Positions 1-8,984 are shown, counted from the stretch's first letter. The stretch is 30,751 nt of DNA from Bacillus sp. JCM 19058 (GCA_001310555.1 BAXO01000066.1:1-30751), one strand, 5' to 3'. The notes: a model not told the origin generated them from the sequence alone. Program-made: numbers and translations.

Positions 1-154
1 TTGTTAAACGCGCCTTGCTGCAAGTTCGAGAGTAGCTCAAGCATTGGAAGAAGCCATACCCTCTTCGGCAATTTCGCAGAAATGCCAAGGTGCGATTTTC
101 CATACTGGCACAAGCGTTCCGCTGCCCTCTCAGCCCCCATGAGGCTGGAGGCGT

Positions 155-594
155 TTAGCGGAATCCTTTAAAACGTTTGCGTTTCCGACTTGGAGCCAGT
201 AAAAAGACGATGGACATGAAAAGTAAAGGAGCCGATACGTAGGTAGGAAAAAGGTGCATAAGCGACAAAGTATAAAGGTAGAAGGAAAAGAGGACAAACA
301 GGAGCCCAATCAGCCGTTTTATCAATGGTTTATGCTTCAGTTCAATCAGCTCCTTTAATTATTGGAGTTCAAAGGGATTCCTTGCATTGACTTTACTTGC
401 CAATAAAACCTCCTGCTGCTCTTCGATAATCCTATGATTTACTTAAAGAAGTATATGCCCAAGAACAACATAGAAATAAGGCGATAAAAAGGGAAAAGCT
501 TAAAGCATAACTGTGTCCATTGTTCAGGTAGCACTTCGTTGAACCTTTCCTTTAATTCTATGAACGGGTCCACACTTTTAAGACAAGTTAACAT
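155..594 (-). pseudogene. Broken membrane-protein-like fragments
   Basis: Two short minus-strand reading frames look protein-coding but do not form one gene. The first (594 to 439, about 51 aa) has a charged segment followed by a hydrophobic stretch ending YFFK. The second starts at a TTG at 403 behind a good AGGAGG, is interrupted by an in-frame TAA at 359-361, and continues in the same frame to 155 with two hydrophobic segments and a basic tail (RKRKRFKGF). A shifted minus frame stays open from about 155 to the left edge, so the gene may continue outside the window. I do not recognise the family; a two-helix membrane protein is all that can be said. The many indels elsewhere in this window mean it may be an intact gene in the real genome. 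Confidence 0.3.
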
Positions 595-700
595 AGATTT
601 GTCAAATGAATGAACAATCCAAGAACACTGTTGCCACCTTTTTGAGGATCGGGTATTCTATATATGTGAAGCATGTCACATTCTCTCCCCCATAGAGAAG

Positions 701-734
701 AAAAAGAGCAACCGCTAAGGTGGTTGCTCTTTTT
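701..734. terminator. Terminator after spxH
   Basis: GAGCAACC and GGTTGCTC form a perfect 8-bp stem with an 8-base loop, flanked by A5 on the left and T5 on the right, so it can work in both directions. It abuts the spxH stop codon (735-737, minus strand). Confidence 0.85.
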
Positions 735-1655
735 CTATGCTTCAATGTAGCGCCAAAATGTCCCGTACTTCACTGGGATCGATTCAACCTTTTGTTGAAG
801 ACGTAATACCTTCAATTGTTTTTCTGCTTCCTCAACACTTAAATTAAATACGACTGCTACTTCAATCGATGCAACTACTGCATACCGCTTTAGAAATTGT
901 TCAATGGTGATAGCCGCTGCGCGCTTGGGTTCGTGGCCAAGTAAGTCGGCAATGATTTGGACATAAACGTGATATGGATACAGTCCTTTAACCTTAATTC
1001 CATCTTCGTCAACATTATCACTGAAAAAAACAAAGGTAGGGACGACATCGACGTCCATTTCGCTTAATGTTTTCAAATCGCACTGAAGTGCCTTTTCCGC
1101 CCCAGAGGAGACTAAATCGCGTCTGAACTCATCTATATCGAGACCTGCCGTTTCTGCACATCGAAATAAGACGGCTTCTTCAGTAATATTTTGCTTTTCT
1201 AAAAAAAAGTGTTCTCTCATTTTACGCAAGAAGCGTGTGCCTGCTTTCGGGCCTTGTAGCTCCGCAGCTTTGATTGCTAAAGATGCTTTGTATGGAGAAG
1301 ACCATTCATTCTCCAGCCAAAAATCGCCATCACAAGACATTCCGCTTTCATTGGCGATCCGATCCCATAATACCGCAAGCTCTCCTTTACGAGCAGTCCC
1401 TCTTTTCGTTTCTCTGCACACGTTCCAAGACTGAAGCCGTCCAGCAACGATGGAACGAATGCGAAAGTAGGCACCGTATTCGACCTGCAGCTTTTTTAAA
1501 ATTGGCTCGAATGCCCAACATTCTGGGCAGAATGGGTCAATAAATGTATAAATTTCTAAAGGCTTTTGTTGTTTTGGTTGTATTGAATGCTTTGGATCAA
1601 GACCACAAATGCCAAGCTCATTATGACAGACTGTTTCTGAGTTCTTTGGTTTCAA
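735..1655 (-). CDS. spxH: ClpXP adaptor protein SpxH (YjbH)
   Basis: 306-aa DsbA/thioredoxin-fold protein, intact. The CPEC motif is at residues 43-46, after the strand LEIYTFIDPF. Family knowledge: YjbH/SpxH binds the regulator Spx and delivers it to ClpXP for degradation, so it sets disulfide-stress responses in the cytosol. The start is TTG, preceded by AAAGGAGA at 8-nt spacing. It lies 20 bp downstream of the globin gene yjbI, as in Bacillus subtilis, where the two form the yjbIH operon. A terminator sits directly at its stop codon. It is one of the few genes here without an indel, even though it holds an 8-base A/T run. Confidence 0.93.
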   Translation of the reverse strand: MKPKNSETVCHNELGICGLDPKHSIQPKQQKPLEIYTFIDPFCPECWAFEPILKKLQVEYGAYFRIRSIVAGRLQSWNVCRETKRGTARKGELAVLWDRIANESGMSCDGDFWLENEWSSPYKASLAIKAAELQGPKAGTRFLRKMREHFFLEKQNITEEAVLFRCAETAGLDIDEFRRDLVSSGAEKALQCDLKTLSEMDVDVVPTFVFFSDNVDEDGIKVKGLYPYHVYVQIIADLLGHEPKRAAAITIEQFLKRYAVVASIEVAVVFNLSVEEAEKQLKVLRLQQKVESIPVKYGTFWRYIEA

Positions 1656-1675
1656 TGGTCATTCTCCTTTCCTGC

Positions 1676-2058
1676 CTATTCTGGGTGATTGATCATATGG
1701 TGAGCTGTTTTTCGTAAACGCTCTAACATATATTCTCGAATCGTGCCTGTCAAGCCGACATCATCCATCGCTTTTTCCATGCATGACAACCAGGCCTCTG
1801 CTTGAACTGGTGTAATCACGAAGGGCAAGTGTCTGGCCCGAAGCATCGGATGCCCGTGCTCCTGGTATATAGCGGCGGTCCTCCAAAAAACTGAGTGAGA
1901 AATTGTTTTTGTTTTCTGGCCGTTTCGGTCAGATCCTTCGGAAACAAGTGGGTTAAATCAGGGTGCTCGGAAACATAGCCGTAAAACGTATCAACAAGGT
2001 TCGTCAGCACGGCTTCACCACCGAGTGCTCTAAAAGGGCTGTTGCCTAAATCAGTCAT
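1676..2058 (-). CDS. yjbI: Truncated (group II) haemoglobin YjbI
   Basis: The 2/2 globin is recovered by joining two frames. The N-terminal part reads to GGPPLYT and the C-terminal part starts EHGHPMLRARHLPF and ends HHMINHPE. Adding one C to the run at about 1864 (minus-strand ACC to ACCC) restores PLYTQEHGHPM and gives 127 aa, the normal family length. The start is the ATG at 2058, with AAAGGAGA 7 nt upstream; the TTG two codons earlier is too close to that site. Known role: haem-binding globin co-transcribed with spxH and linked to oxidative or hypochlorite stress tolerance. The single indel is probably a consensus error. Confidence 0.88.
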
Positions 2059-2340
2059 TGTCAATCTCCTTTGTCAATGTAATTAGGATATATTTAAACA
2101 TTTTAACTGATTGAACAGCGATTGTCTTTGAAAAAGGATTGGCTGACTTCCTGTTAAGCAAATAGGAAAGCTTCGATCTAGTCATGCACTTCAAAAATGA
2201 ACTATTACTTTTTTTCTTATTGTAGCAAGCCTGACATAGAACAGCAAATGATCTGACTGTAACACCCTACATTTGTAAAATAAAACCATAAAAAGGGCTT
2301 TTTTTTCGCTTAGTAAAATCATTATTGGAGGAAAAAGCAA

Positions 2341-2364
2341 ATGCATACTCACACAAGCATTTGA
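2341..2364 (+). CDS. Seven-codon upstream ORF (MHTHTSI)
   Basis: A short ORF of seven codons sits behind a strong ribosome site (TTGGAGG, about 9 nt before ATG). It lies some 230 bp before the ABC-F promoter at 2570. No promoter could be assigned. It may be a leader peptide of an older or alternative transcript, or chance. Confidence 0.2.
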   Translation: MHTHTSI

Positions 2365-2380
2365 CCCGTTCTATGGTGGA

Positions 2381-2412
2381 ATGGAATTCCCGATTACGGA
2401 AAGGAATTCCAT
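2381..2412. repeat. Perfect 10-bp inverted repeat
   Basis: ATGGAATTCC at 2381-2390 is repeated inverted as GGAATTCCAT at 2403-2412, with a 12-base spacer. There is no T tract, so it is not an obvious terminator. A pair of direct repeats AGGTTAAAC follows at 2448-2456 and 2465-2473. The 2065-2560 stretch otherwise shows no gene. Confidence 0.45.
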
Positions 2413-2555
2413 CTAATCAAATTGTCATTTTGTGTCAGTGGAAATCAAGGTTAAACGATTGAGCAGGTTAAACAGCTGTCCCTAGCTAGATATCGGTCGT
2501 AAGGCGAGGTTTATTTGCCGCGAATCAGATTTTCGGCAAAGGTTGATATATATCA

Positions 2556-2598
2556 CCAGAATGGCTAAATTGACATTCTGGCGATTTGCTGCTAAATT
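2556..2598 (+). promoter_or_regulatory. ABC-F promoter with dyad over the -35 box
   Basis: TTGACA (2570-2575) and TAAATT (2593-2598) are separated by 17 bp, a good sigma-A promoter, with transcription expected to start near 2605. The perfect inverted repeat CCAGAATG (2556-2563) / CATTCTGG (2574-2581) overlaps the -35 box, and the palindrome TGATATATATCA lies just upstream (2544-2555). The dyads could be operators; no regulator is identifiable here. Confidence 0.65.
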
Positions 2599-2604
2599 AG
2601 TTAG

Positions 2605-2834
2605 TAACTATACACGAAAGGGATGAATGTCAAGACGATGAAGTAATTACTCTCTTAAGAAAAACATGAACTGGTTATATACGATCATTAGACGTATTCA
2701 TGTTCTTGGAGAGTAGTCTTGAAATATTCATTCCCATATTTTGGTTACCCGTGCGGTTATTTTGATCGCTTAACGGGAGCCTTGTCATAGAATGAATACA
2801 AAACCTCTCTAGGAACAAATAGGGAGGTTTTTTT
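2605..2834 (+). promoter_or_regulatory. Attenuator leader of the ABC-F gene
   Basis: The leader holds a short peptide ORF: either ATG at 2623 (MNVKTMK) or ATG at 2627 (MSRR), behind AAAGGG at 2617-2622. Next comes a long hairpin (2649-2670 with 2697-2714) and a terminator (2802-2810 with 2821-2829, then seven T's to 2834). The 3' arm of the upstream hairpin, 2702-2713, can instead pair with 2805-2816, the 5' side of the terminator: 12 bp including two G-U pairs. That is a textbook antiterminator arrangement. The ribosome site GGGAGG (2822-2827) of the ABC-F gene lies inside the terminator stem. Ribosome stalling on the peptide by a drug would be expected to free 2702-2713 and allow readthrough. 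Confidence 0.7.
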
Positions 2835-4452
2835 ATGATATTAAGAAGGGTAGAACAGGTCGTTCATGAGCTTGGTGAACGTCGTTTGTTTTCGGTTGAG
2901 TCATTGTCGATTCAGGCGGGAGAGCGAATTGGTATTGTTGGGGCGAATGGAGCTGGCAAATCTACGTTAATGAAACTGTTGGCGCGCGATTTGCAGCCGC
3001 AAACAGGGACGATTCAGGTGTCAGGAACGACTAGCTTTGTCAGGCAGATCGAAGCAGATGAAGAAATACGAGTGTCGAAGCAGGAGCTAGGAAAATGGGG
3101 GATATATGAGCAAAATGCGATGACGATGAGCGGGGGCGAGCTTATGAGAAGGAAACTATCGGCTGCCTTTTCTAAACCGTCCGATTTGCTTCTCCTTGAT
3201 GAGCCGACGAGTCACCTTGATACCGCAGGAATCGAAAAGCTGGAGAGCGAGATTGAACAATTCAAGGAGCATTAGTCATCATTAGTCACGACAGGAGTCT
3301 TCTCGATCATGTGTGTCAAAGAATCATTGAGATAGAAGATGGAACATGTACGATGTACTCCGGAAATTATTCGCTGTATAAAGAAGAGAAAGAAAAGAAG
3401 CACCAACAAAAGCAAGCGGAATACGAGGCGTACGTGAAGAAGAAAAACCAATTGATACAGGCGGCAAAGCAAAAGGAAGCCGCTGCGGGCAAGCTCAAAA
3501 GCGCACCGTCAAGAATGGGAAACTCTGAGGCCAGGCTGCACAAGCTTGTAACAAGGCAGAAGCAGGGTGACGTTGCGAAGCGTGGGCAGCGCCTCATGGC
3601 CAGAGCAGAACGTCTGGAAGCAAAGGAAAAGCCAAAGGATGCAGAAGTCATATCTTTTAATATCCAACACTTCCGCTTAATTCCTGGAAAACGGGCTTTA
3701 CAGCTTTCTGGAATAGAGGCCGGCTTCAATGAAGCTCGTTTATTTAAACCATTTTCGACGGTCGTCCGTCTGGGGACAAAATAGCCTTACTCGGTAAAAA
3801 CGGGGCCGGAAAAACGACATTGCTAAAAAAAATAGCTGAGCTAGGACCAGGAGTCGAGCTAGCAACACAAGCGGATATCGGTTACTTTGCCCAGCAGTTC
3901 GAGCAGCTTGATGAGCGGGCTTCAATTTTAAGCTTCATTATTGAACAGAGCTCTTATGAGGAAGCTTTTATCCGTTCTGCTTTGGCGCAGCTTGATTTGA
4001 AGCATGGTGATGTCCATAAACAAATAGGCGTTTTGAGCGGTGGTGAGCGAGGGAAGGTTGCTTTGGCAAGCCTTTTGCTCGGCAAAAAAAATATACTCTT
4101 ACTTGATGAGCCGACGAACTTTCTTGATTTGCCTGCAAAAGAAGCGTTGGAGGAACTGATGAAAAGCTACCCTGGCACCATTTTGTTCACCTCTCATGAT
4201 CGGCGCTTTGTTGAGTCAGTGGCTACTGGACTTTTCGTATTTACGGGGCAGATCATCGAGCATTATCCGGATACTCTAGCCAATTACCAGGCACGCAGCA
4301 AGGAGGTCCCTTCTAGTAAAGAGGAGGAGCGACTAAGACTAGAGAATCGGCTTCAGGAGGTTATTGGGAAATTATCACTCATGCCGACCGAGCAGCTTGA
4401 ACAGGAATACGAAATAACGCTGAAACAGTTGAAAGAACTACGTTCCAAATAG
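2835..4452 (+). CDS. ABC-F ribosome protection protein (Vml/Msr/Vga-like)
   Basis: Two ABC domains on one chain without membrane segments. The first has Walker A GANGAGKST, signature MSGGE, Walker B LLLLDEPTSHLD and switch ISHDR; the second has GKNGAGKTT, LSGGERGK, LLLLDEPTNFLD and SHDRR. A charged linker (KEEKEKKHQQKQ region) joins them. Two indels break it: one at about 3264, where one base restores FKGALVIISHDR, and one at G4 3772-3775, where a fifth G restores RLGDKIALLG. The repaired length is 539 aa, like VmlR. Family knowledge: ABC-F proteins of this type bind the ribosomal E site and displace antibiotics of the macrolide/lincosamide/streptogramin/pleuromutilin group. The attenuated leader fits a resistance role; which drugs cannot be told. 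A housekeeping ABC-F is less likely. Confidence 0.85.
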
Positions 4453-4455
4453 GAA

Positions 4456-4492
4456 AACAGCGCATAACCCAGCCTTGGGTCATGGCGCTGTC
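4456..4492. terminator. Hairpin between convergent genes
   Basis: ACAGCGC (4457-4463) pairs with GCGCTGT (4485-4491), and the inner arms ACCCA and TGGGT extend the stem. It separates the ABC-F gene from the convergent yjbJ, and the yjbJ stop codon (4492-4494) touches it. The T tract is poor. Confidence 0.6.
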
Positions 4493-5189
4493 TAAGCTTT
4501 GTAGGTTTGATAGACGCGAGGCACATAGCCTTGCGTTTCTTTGAACGGGGGAATCCCGCCATAGCGATCGACATTTCCAGGACCGGCATTATAAGCTGCT
4601 AAAGCAAGCTTGATATCGCCATTGTAACGGTTCAGCATTTGCTTTAAATACTTCGTGCCACCTTCGATATTTTGCGCCGGATCGTAGACGTTGTCTACAT
4701 TGAGTCCCTTGCCGTACCTGGCATTAGTTGCATTAAGCCCGCGGCCCCGGCTGAGCTTCGTGCAGTAGGGTTGAAGTTAGATTCATGCTTGATTACGGCA
4801 TAAATCAATTTTGGATCGACCCCATGCTTCGCGGCGGCGGCTTCAATGAATGGCTGGAAACGTTTCTCGAGCTCAGACAATGTCAAATCGGCGAAGCTGG
4901 CCCCGGCTTTTTTTTGTATTTCCTGCAGAGGAAGCATTCGTCATATGATTTTGGGCGCGTAGCTGCTCATATCGGAATTGGAGAACGGGATCAAAAAATA
5001 AGTCGGCTCCCCGTCTTGGGTACTAGATAATAACTCAGCAGAACTCGCTTCTGGCTGCAAATAAGTGGCTAGCATTGTTGGAAACGACCGATTGACTGCA
5101 TGCGATTGATTAACCGAATTTAGCACGGTCGTGCGCCATAAGGAGCTAGGAGCTAGAGAGCTAGTAGATTGGAGAAAGGATAAATCCAT
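4492..5189 (-). CDS. yjbJ: Lytic transglycosylase YjbJ (CwlQ-like)
   Basis: SLT-fold muramidase recovered from three frames. The catalytic region reads [13 protein letters not shown] (E is the expected catalytic acid), followed by [14 protein letters not shown], then [13 protein letters not shown] and [21 protein letters not shown]. It ends with [12 protein letters not shown]. Indels: T6 read on the coding strand at 4993-4998 (should be 7), A8 at 4908-4915 (should be 7), and one missing base near 4709. All are in homopolymers, and the repaired length is 232 aa. The start at 5189 has GAGGTG 7 nt upstream. Known role: cleavage of peptidoglycan glycan strands. No clear N-terminal signal peptide is seen, as in the Bacillus subtilis protein. 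Position matches the yjb gene order. Confidence 0.87.
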
Positions 5190-5313
5190 ACGATTTCACC
5201 TCACCATTACAGTAATCTAGTAAAAAAAGATTCGGATCAATATTACTATATCAAAGTATGTGCTTCATGACAATGACACGCAATGAAATAGATTTGTTTG
5301 CGGCGATTACTTT

Positions 5314-5893
5314 TCACTTCGCTTTTTTTTCTTCAAAAAAATCGCCTAACCTTATTTGGGGCAGACAGCTGTTTTAATTGGTGTTCGTTCAAAATGGATG
5401 ACAAAACCGTGACTGCGTGTGAATGGTTCTTCCCCTCAAACTCTAGCTCGTAGTCGGTCTTGTTAAAATAAGTACTGCGATCGAAGCATAGCAAGCCATC
5501 TTGATAACGGATTTCGATTCGATTCGTCGACAGCTTTCCAACGTATTGCAGCTGATTAATAGGGATGCTCTTCGCTTCAAGACGACTCGCAATTTGGCCT
5601 TTGGGCAAAGCGTTTGTGGAGAAAGCTCGTTCGGCTTCCTGCTTGGACACGATTTCGTGTGTTTCTAAAAGGCCGTCTTCCAGAGGCTCCTTCAAGGTTA
5701 ACGTATATTTGTCCGCTATTTCGCGGATTCTAAGCGCCGTCTCAGCTTTTTTTAATCGGAAATCGGGAGTCTCGAAATAGTGATTGTGCTGAGTCACTGC
5801 TTGCTCCATTTTGACTGAAAAAGATTGAAGCAATTGAGCAAATGATTGTTCGTTCAGCATTGACTTTGCTTCAAATTCAAGCTCCTGGTTCAT
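5314..5893 (-). CDS. yjbK: CYTH domain protein YjbK
   Basis: About 190-aa triphosphate-tunnel metalloenzyme (CYTH) domain. The N-terminal ELEFEAK matches the ExExK signature, with further tunnel motifs ALRIREIADKYTLTLKEP, ETHE and YELEFEG. As written it stops after NKVRRFF at 5333. Shortening the run at 5335-5341 from 7 to 6 extends it to RRFFEEKKAK and a stop at 5314, which fits the usual YjbK tail. Family knowledge: CYTH proteins bind or hydrolyse triphosphorylated substrates; the cellular role of YjbK is not settled. It is divergent from the yjbL-yjbO operon, as in Bacillus subtilis. Confidence 0.85.
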
Positions 5894-5970
5894 AAGGTCT
5901 CTTCACTCTCCTTAGGCGATAGGCTGACTTCATTATGGCATATTTCGATAGACCGCTCAATTTCGTTTCA

Positions 5971-6000
5971 TTGCCACGGACGAAATAAGAAAAATATGAT
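5971..6000 (+). promoter_or_regulatory. Probable sigma-A promoter of yjbL operon
   Basis: TTGCCA (5971-5976) and TATGAT (5995-6000) with an 18-bp spacer, in the divergent gap between yjbK and yjbL. The expected start is near 6007, leaving a leader of about 130 nt before yjbL. Confidence 0.5.
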
Positions 6001-6060
6001 AAAATAAAGCCGTAGAAATGTAAGAATATAGTTTGTAGCCGTCAGGAAAAGTGAAGGAGT

Positions 6061-6098
6061 TAAGCGACGGGTTCAGTCGACCGTCTGCTACTTTTTTT
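6061..6098 (+). terminator. Terminator-like hairpin in yjbL leader
   Basis: GACGG (6066-6070) and CCGTC (6081-6085) form a short stem, extended outward by GC and GC across a bulge, followed by TACT and a T7 run at 6092-6098. It lies in the leader between the probable promoter and yjbL, so it could attenuate the operon. The stem is only moderate. Confidence 0.4.
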
Positions 6099-6135
6099 GC
6101 AAAGTCTTGCTAACATAGAGGAGGACCACCATTAA

Positions 6136-6523
6136 ATGCAAAAGATAGATGTGGATAAAATAGAGAAGTGGGAAAAAGAAGTAACCGTTCAAATTAAAAC
6201 CGATTTAGGCGAGGAGCAGCTTCATAAGCTCGAGGCAGGAGGACGAATGCTCGTCGATTCGGATCAGTTGGCATTTTTATACATACTTGAAGATCAGGAC
6301 TTCTTGCACTATATCGTTTTTTTCGGCAGAAACGTGGGATACATTAGCTGAAATTCATCATGACTCAGGCGAGCTTCGGGTCAAGGCGCTCCTTGGCGGA
6401 GACCTCGAGCTGGAGTTAACCAACTTTCAGCAGGAGCTTACTTATCTTATTGAAAATATTAGTGGAAACGGGAATTATGGAGATAGGATGGAGTCGGCAG
6501 TATATCAAGCATTTCAACACTAG
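6136..6523 (+). CDS. yjbL: UPF0738 family protein YjbL
   Basis: Small acidic protein of unknown function, placed by gene order (YjbL is a UPF0738 member in Bacillus subtilis). The first frame ends at LHYIVFF and the second carries SAETWDTLAEIHHDSGEL. Trimming the T7 run at 6317-6323 to six joins them into 128 aa, close to the family's usual size. A good site (GAGGAGG) precedes the ATG. It starts the operon with yjbM, NAD kinase and rluD-like yjbO. No catalytic motif is visible, so no function is claimed. Confidence 0.75.
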
Positions 6524-6547
6524 TGTGAAAAATCGGATGGTGATTGA

Positions 6548-7178
6548 ATGAGTAAATGGGATTATTTTCTCACACCTTATAAGCAGGCGGTTGAGGAGCT
6601 GAAAATTAAGCTTAGGGGAACAAGAGAACAGTTTCAAAAGACATCAAAGCACACACCAATTGAATTCGTAACAGGCGGTCAAACCGGTATCAAGTATTTT
6701 AGATAAAGCGAAAAGGAAACGTATTTCGCTCGACAGGCTGGAAGAGGAAATGCAGGACCTAGCCGGAATTCGAATCGTGACACAGTTTGTTGAAGACATT
6801 GAGACAGTTGTTGCCCTTATCCGTAAGCGGAAGGACTTTGAAATCATTGAGGAACGAGATTACATTGAAAAGAAAAAGGAAAGCGGTTATCGCTCCTACC
6901 ACCTCGTGCTGCGGTATCCGGTACAAACGATAGAAGGCGAGAAGAAGGTTCTCGTCGAATTGCAGGTTCGTACATTAGCAATGAATTTTTGGGCGACGAT
7001 CGAGCATTCACTGAATTATAAATACAGTGGTGAAATTCCCGAAGATGTAAAAATGCGACTGCAGAGAGCCGCCGAAGCAGCCTTTTTGCTCGACGAGGAA
7101 ATGTCAAATATTCGGGAGGAAGTCCAAGAAGCCCAGAAAATTATAATTAGTAAGCAGGAGCTCGGGCGGAAGCTTTAA
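6548..7178 (+). CDS. sasB: Small alarmone synthetase YjbM (SasB/RelQ)
   Basis: Single-domain RelA/SpoT synthetase. Motifs: TPIEFVTG, then [47 protein letters not shown] and [14 protein letters not shown]. The first 43 codons are in a different frame from the rest; two bases missing near 6674 (GGCGG for GGCCGGG) would give the conserved TGRVKP and a 210-aa protein, the usual SAS length. Known role: pyrophosphate transfer from ATP to GTP/GDP (and GMP in some) giving pppGpp/ppGpp under cell-wall and other stress; it acts as a tetramer in the cytosol. It sits between yjbL and NAD kinase as in Bacillus subtilis. Confidence 0.88.
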
Positions 7179-7197
7179 GGCGGAAGGAGAAAATCAG

Positions 7198-7988
7198 ATG
7201 AATTTTACAGTTACTTCACGTGGTGACGACCTTTCTAATACGTTAAAACAGCAAATCGATCAATATTTACTCGATTTTGGGCTGAGCGAGGATCAGAAGG
7301 AGCCGGATTTGGTTGTCACGATTGGTGGAGATGGTACACTGTTACAGGCCTTTCACGATTACAGCAACCGCCTTGAAAATACAGCATTTGTCGGAATTCA
7401 TACTGGGCATTTAGCTTTTATGCCGATTGGGTTCCTAGTGAAGTTGAAAAATTGGTCATCCATATTGCAAAAACACCATACCAGATTGTCGAATACCCTT
7501 TGCTGGAAGTGATTATCCGTTATGAAGACGGGGTGGAAAATCGAGAACTCGCGTTAAATGAATGTACGATTAAAAGCTTGGACGGCTCATTAGTATGCAA
7601 TATTGATATTAAAGGTGAGACGTTCGAAACCTTCCGTGGAGACGGCCTTTGCATTTCGACACCTTCTGGAAGCACAGCGTATAACAAAGCACTTGGGGGT
7701 GCGATTTTGCATCCTTCACTTGCTTCGCTGCAAATATCGGAAATGGCGTCAATCAATAACCGTGTCTACCGGACAATCGGCTCTCCATTAGTACTGCCTC
7801 AGCACCATACGTGTATACTGAAGCCGATCAATGATGTGAGAATTCAGCTGACTGTTGATCATTATACTTTAAAATATCAGGCTATTGAGTCGATTCAGTG
7901 CCGGGTAGCCGAAGAAAAAATACGATTTGCACGTTTTCGACCATTTCCGTTTTGGAAACGAGTGAAGGAGTCCTTTATTAGTGAATAA
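7198..7988 (+). CDS. nadK: NAD kinase
   Basis: ATP-dependent NAD kinase (YjbN/PpnK family), which makes NADP. GGDGT is at residues 43-47 within [14 protein letters not shown], followed by [15 protein letters not shown], and [18 protein letters not shown] single missing G at 7414 (TTAGC for TTAGGC) breaks it; restoring it gives [14 protein letters not shown] and a 263-aa protein. The gene is essential in bacteria, so a real disruption is implausible and the break is very likely a consensus error. Its last 8 bp overlap the GTG start of the next gene, indicating translational coupling. Confidence 0.93.
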
Positions 7989-8903
7989 GCAAAAGCTCGC
8001 TTCTTTTCAATGGAAGGTCAGCAAAGAGCATGATGGAATCTTGCTACGCAGCTTTTTAAGGGAGATTCACCATATTTCTAAGCGTTCTCTAGTTCAGATA
8101 AAATTTGGAGGCGGCCGCATTCTCGTGAACGGTGAGGTGACGACGGTTCGAACAATATTGCGCGAGCACGACAACGTAGCTGTGTATTTACCGACAGAAC
8201 GGGTGAGCAATACGATGCAGCCAGAGCACCAGCAGCTTGATCTTGTATATGAAGACGAGCATTTACTCGTTGTTAACAAACAAGCGGGAACGGCAACGAT
8301 TCCATCCCGCGAACACCCAAAGGGGACATTAGCCAATCTCATACTCGGCTATTATGAACAGAGGAAAATTGCCGCAACCTTCCATGCGGTGAATCGTCTC
8401 GACAAGGATACATCAGGCTTGTTGATCGTCGCCAAGCACCGACATGCCCATGCAACGCTTTCCAGGCTACTCAAAAGTAAAGGCTTGAGCGTCAGTATAC
8501 CGCGATTTGTGCAGGGGTTATCGAGCCTAGTGCCGGAATCATTGACGAGCCGATTGGACGTAAATCTACGAGCGTGATCGAAAGAGAAGTTCGAGAAGAC
8601 GGTATGCGCGCAATTACCCATTATCAAGTAACGGCGAAAGCAAGGAACGCCTCTTTGCTGAGCATTCAACTTGAAACAGGGAGAACTCATCAAATTCGAG
8701 TCCATTTTGCTTTTTTAGGTCATCCATTGATTGGCGATGATTTGTACGGCGGAAAAAAGGAGCTTATTCAGCGGCAAGCATTGCATTGTGACAAGCTTAG
8801 CTTCACTCACCCATTTACAGGAGAATTGATCGAGTGCAAGGCTGAATTGCCTTCCGATATGCTCTTACTGAAGCAAACGCTCAATCTCAATGAGCAGATG
8901 TAA
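7981..8903 (+). CDS. yjbO: RluD-type pseudouridine synthase YjbO
   Basis: Pseudouridine synthase of the RluA/RluD group. An N-terminal S4-like segment ([20 protein letters not shown]) is followed by the catalytic [16 protein letters not shown], in which the Asp of RLD is the nucleophile, and then [11 protein letters not shown] and [13 protein letters not shown] missing base near 8483 shifts the frame; restoring it gives [18 protein letters not shown] and 307 aa. The start is GTG at 7981, inside the end of the NAD kinase gene. It should modify uridines in rRNA or tRNA, but the target base cannot be told from sequence. It is the last gene of the yjbLMNO operon. Confidence 0.9.
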
Positions 8904-8959
8904 GCCGGAGCTGAGCTGAAACACTAGCTTGGTCGCTATCCACGACGACCAATTTGTGA

Positions 8960-8965
8960 TATAAT
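8960..8965 (+). promoter_or_regulatory. Extended -10 promoter of fabI
   Basis: TATAAT preceded by TGA gives the extended -10 form TGATATAAT. No good -35 is present at 17 bp. A 6-bp dyad TGGTCG/CGACCA lies at 8931-8951. The FapR operator begins 3 nt downstream. Confidence 0.6.
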
Positions 8966-8967
8966 CC

Positions 8968-8984
8968 TTAGTACTTGGTACTAA
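8968..8984 (+). promoter_or_regulatory. FapR operator
   Basis: The 17-bp TTAGTACTTGGTACTAA is a near-perfect palindrome and matches the FapR consensus (TTAGTACCTGATACTAA type). Known biology: FapR represses fatty-acid and phospholipid genes and is released by malonyl-CoA. The site covers the fabI transcription start region, exactly where repression is expected. Confidence 0.9.

Noticed and set aside
3367..3729. Minus-strand 120-codon frame inside the ABC-F gene
   Set aside because: It overlaps the conserved ABC-F linker on the plus strand and is low-complexity (Phe/Ser/Ala) as expected from a shadow of Lys/Glu-rich coding.
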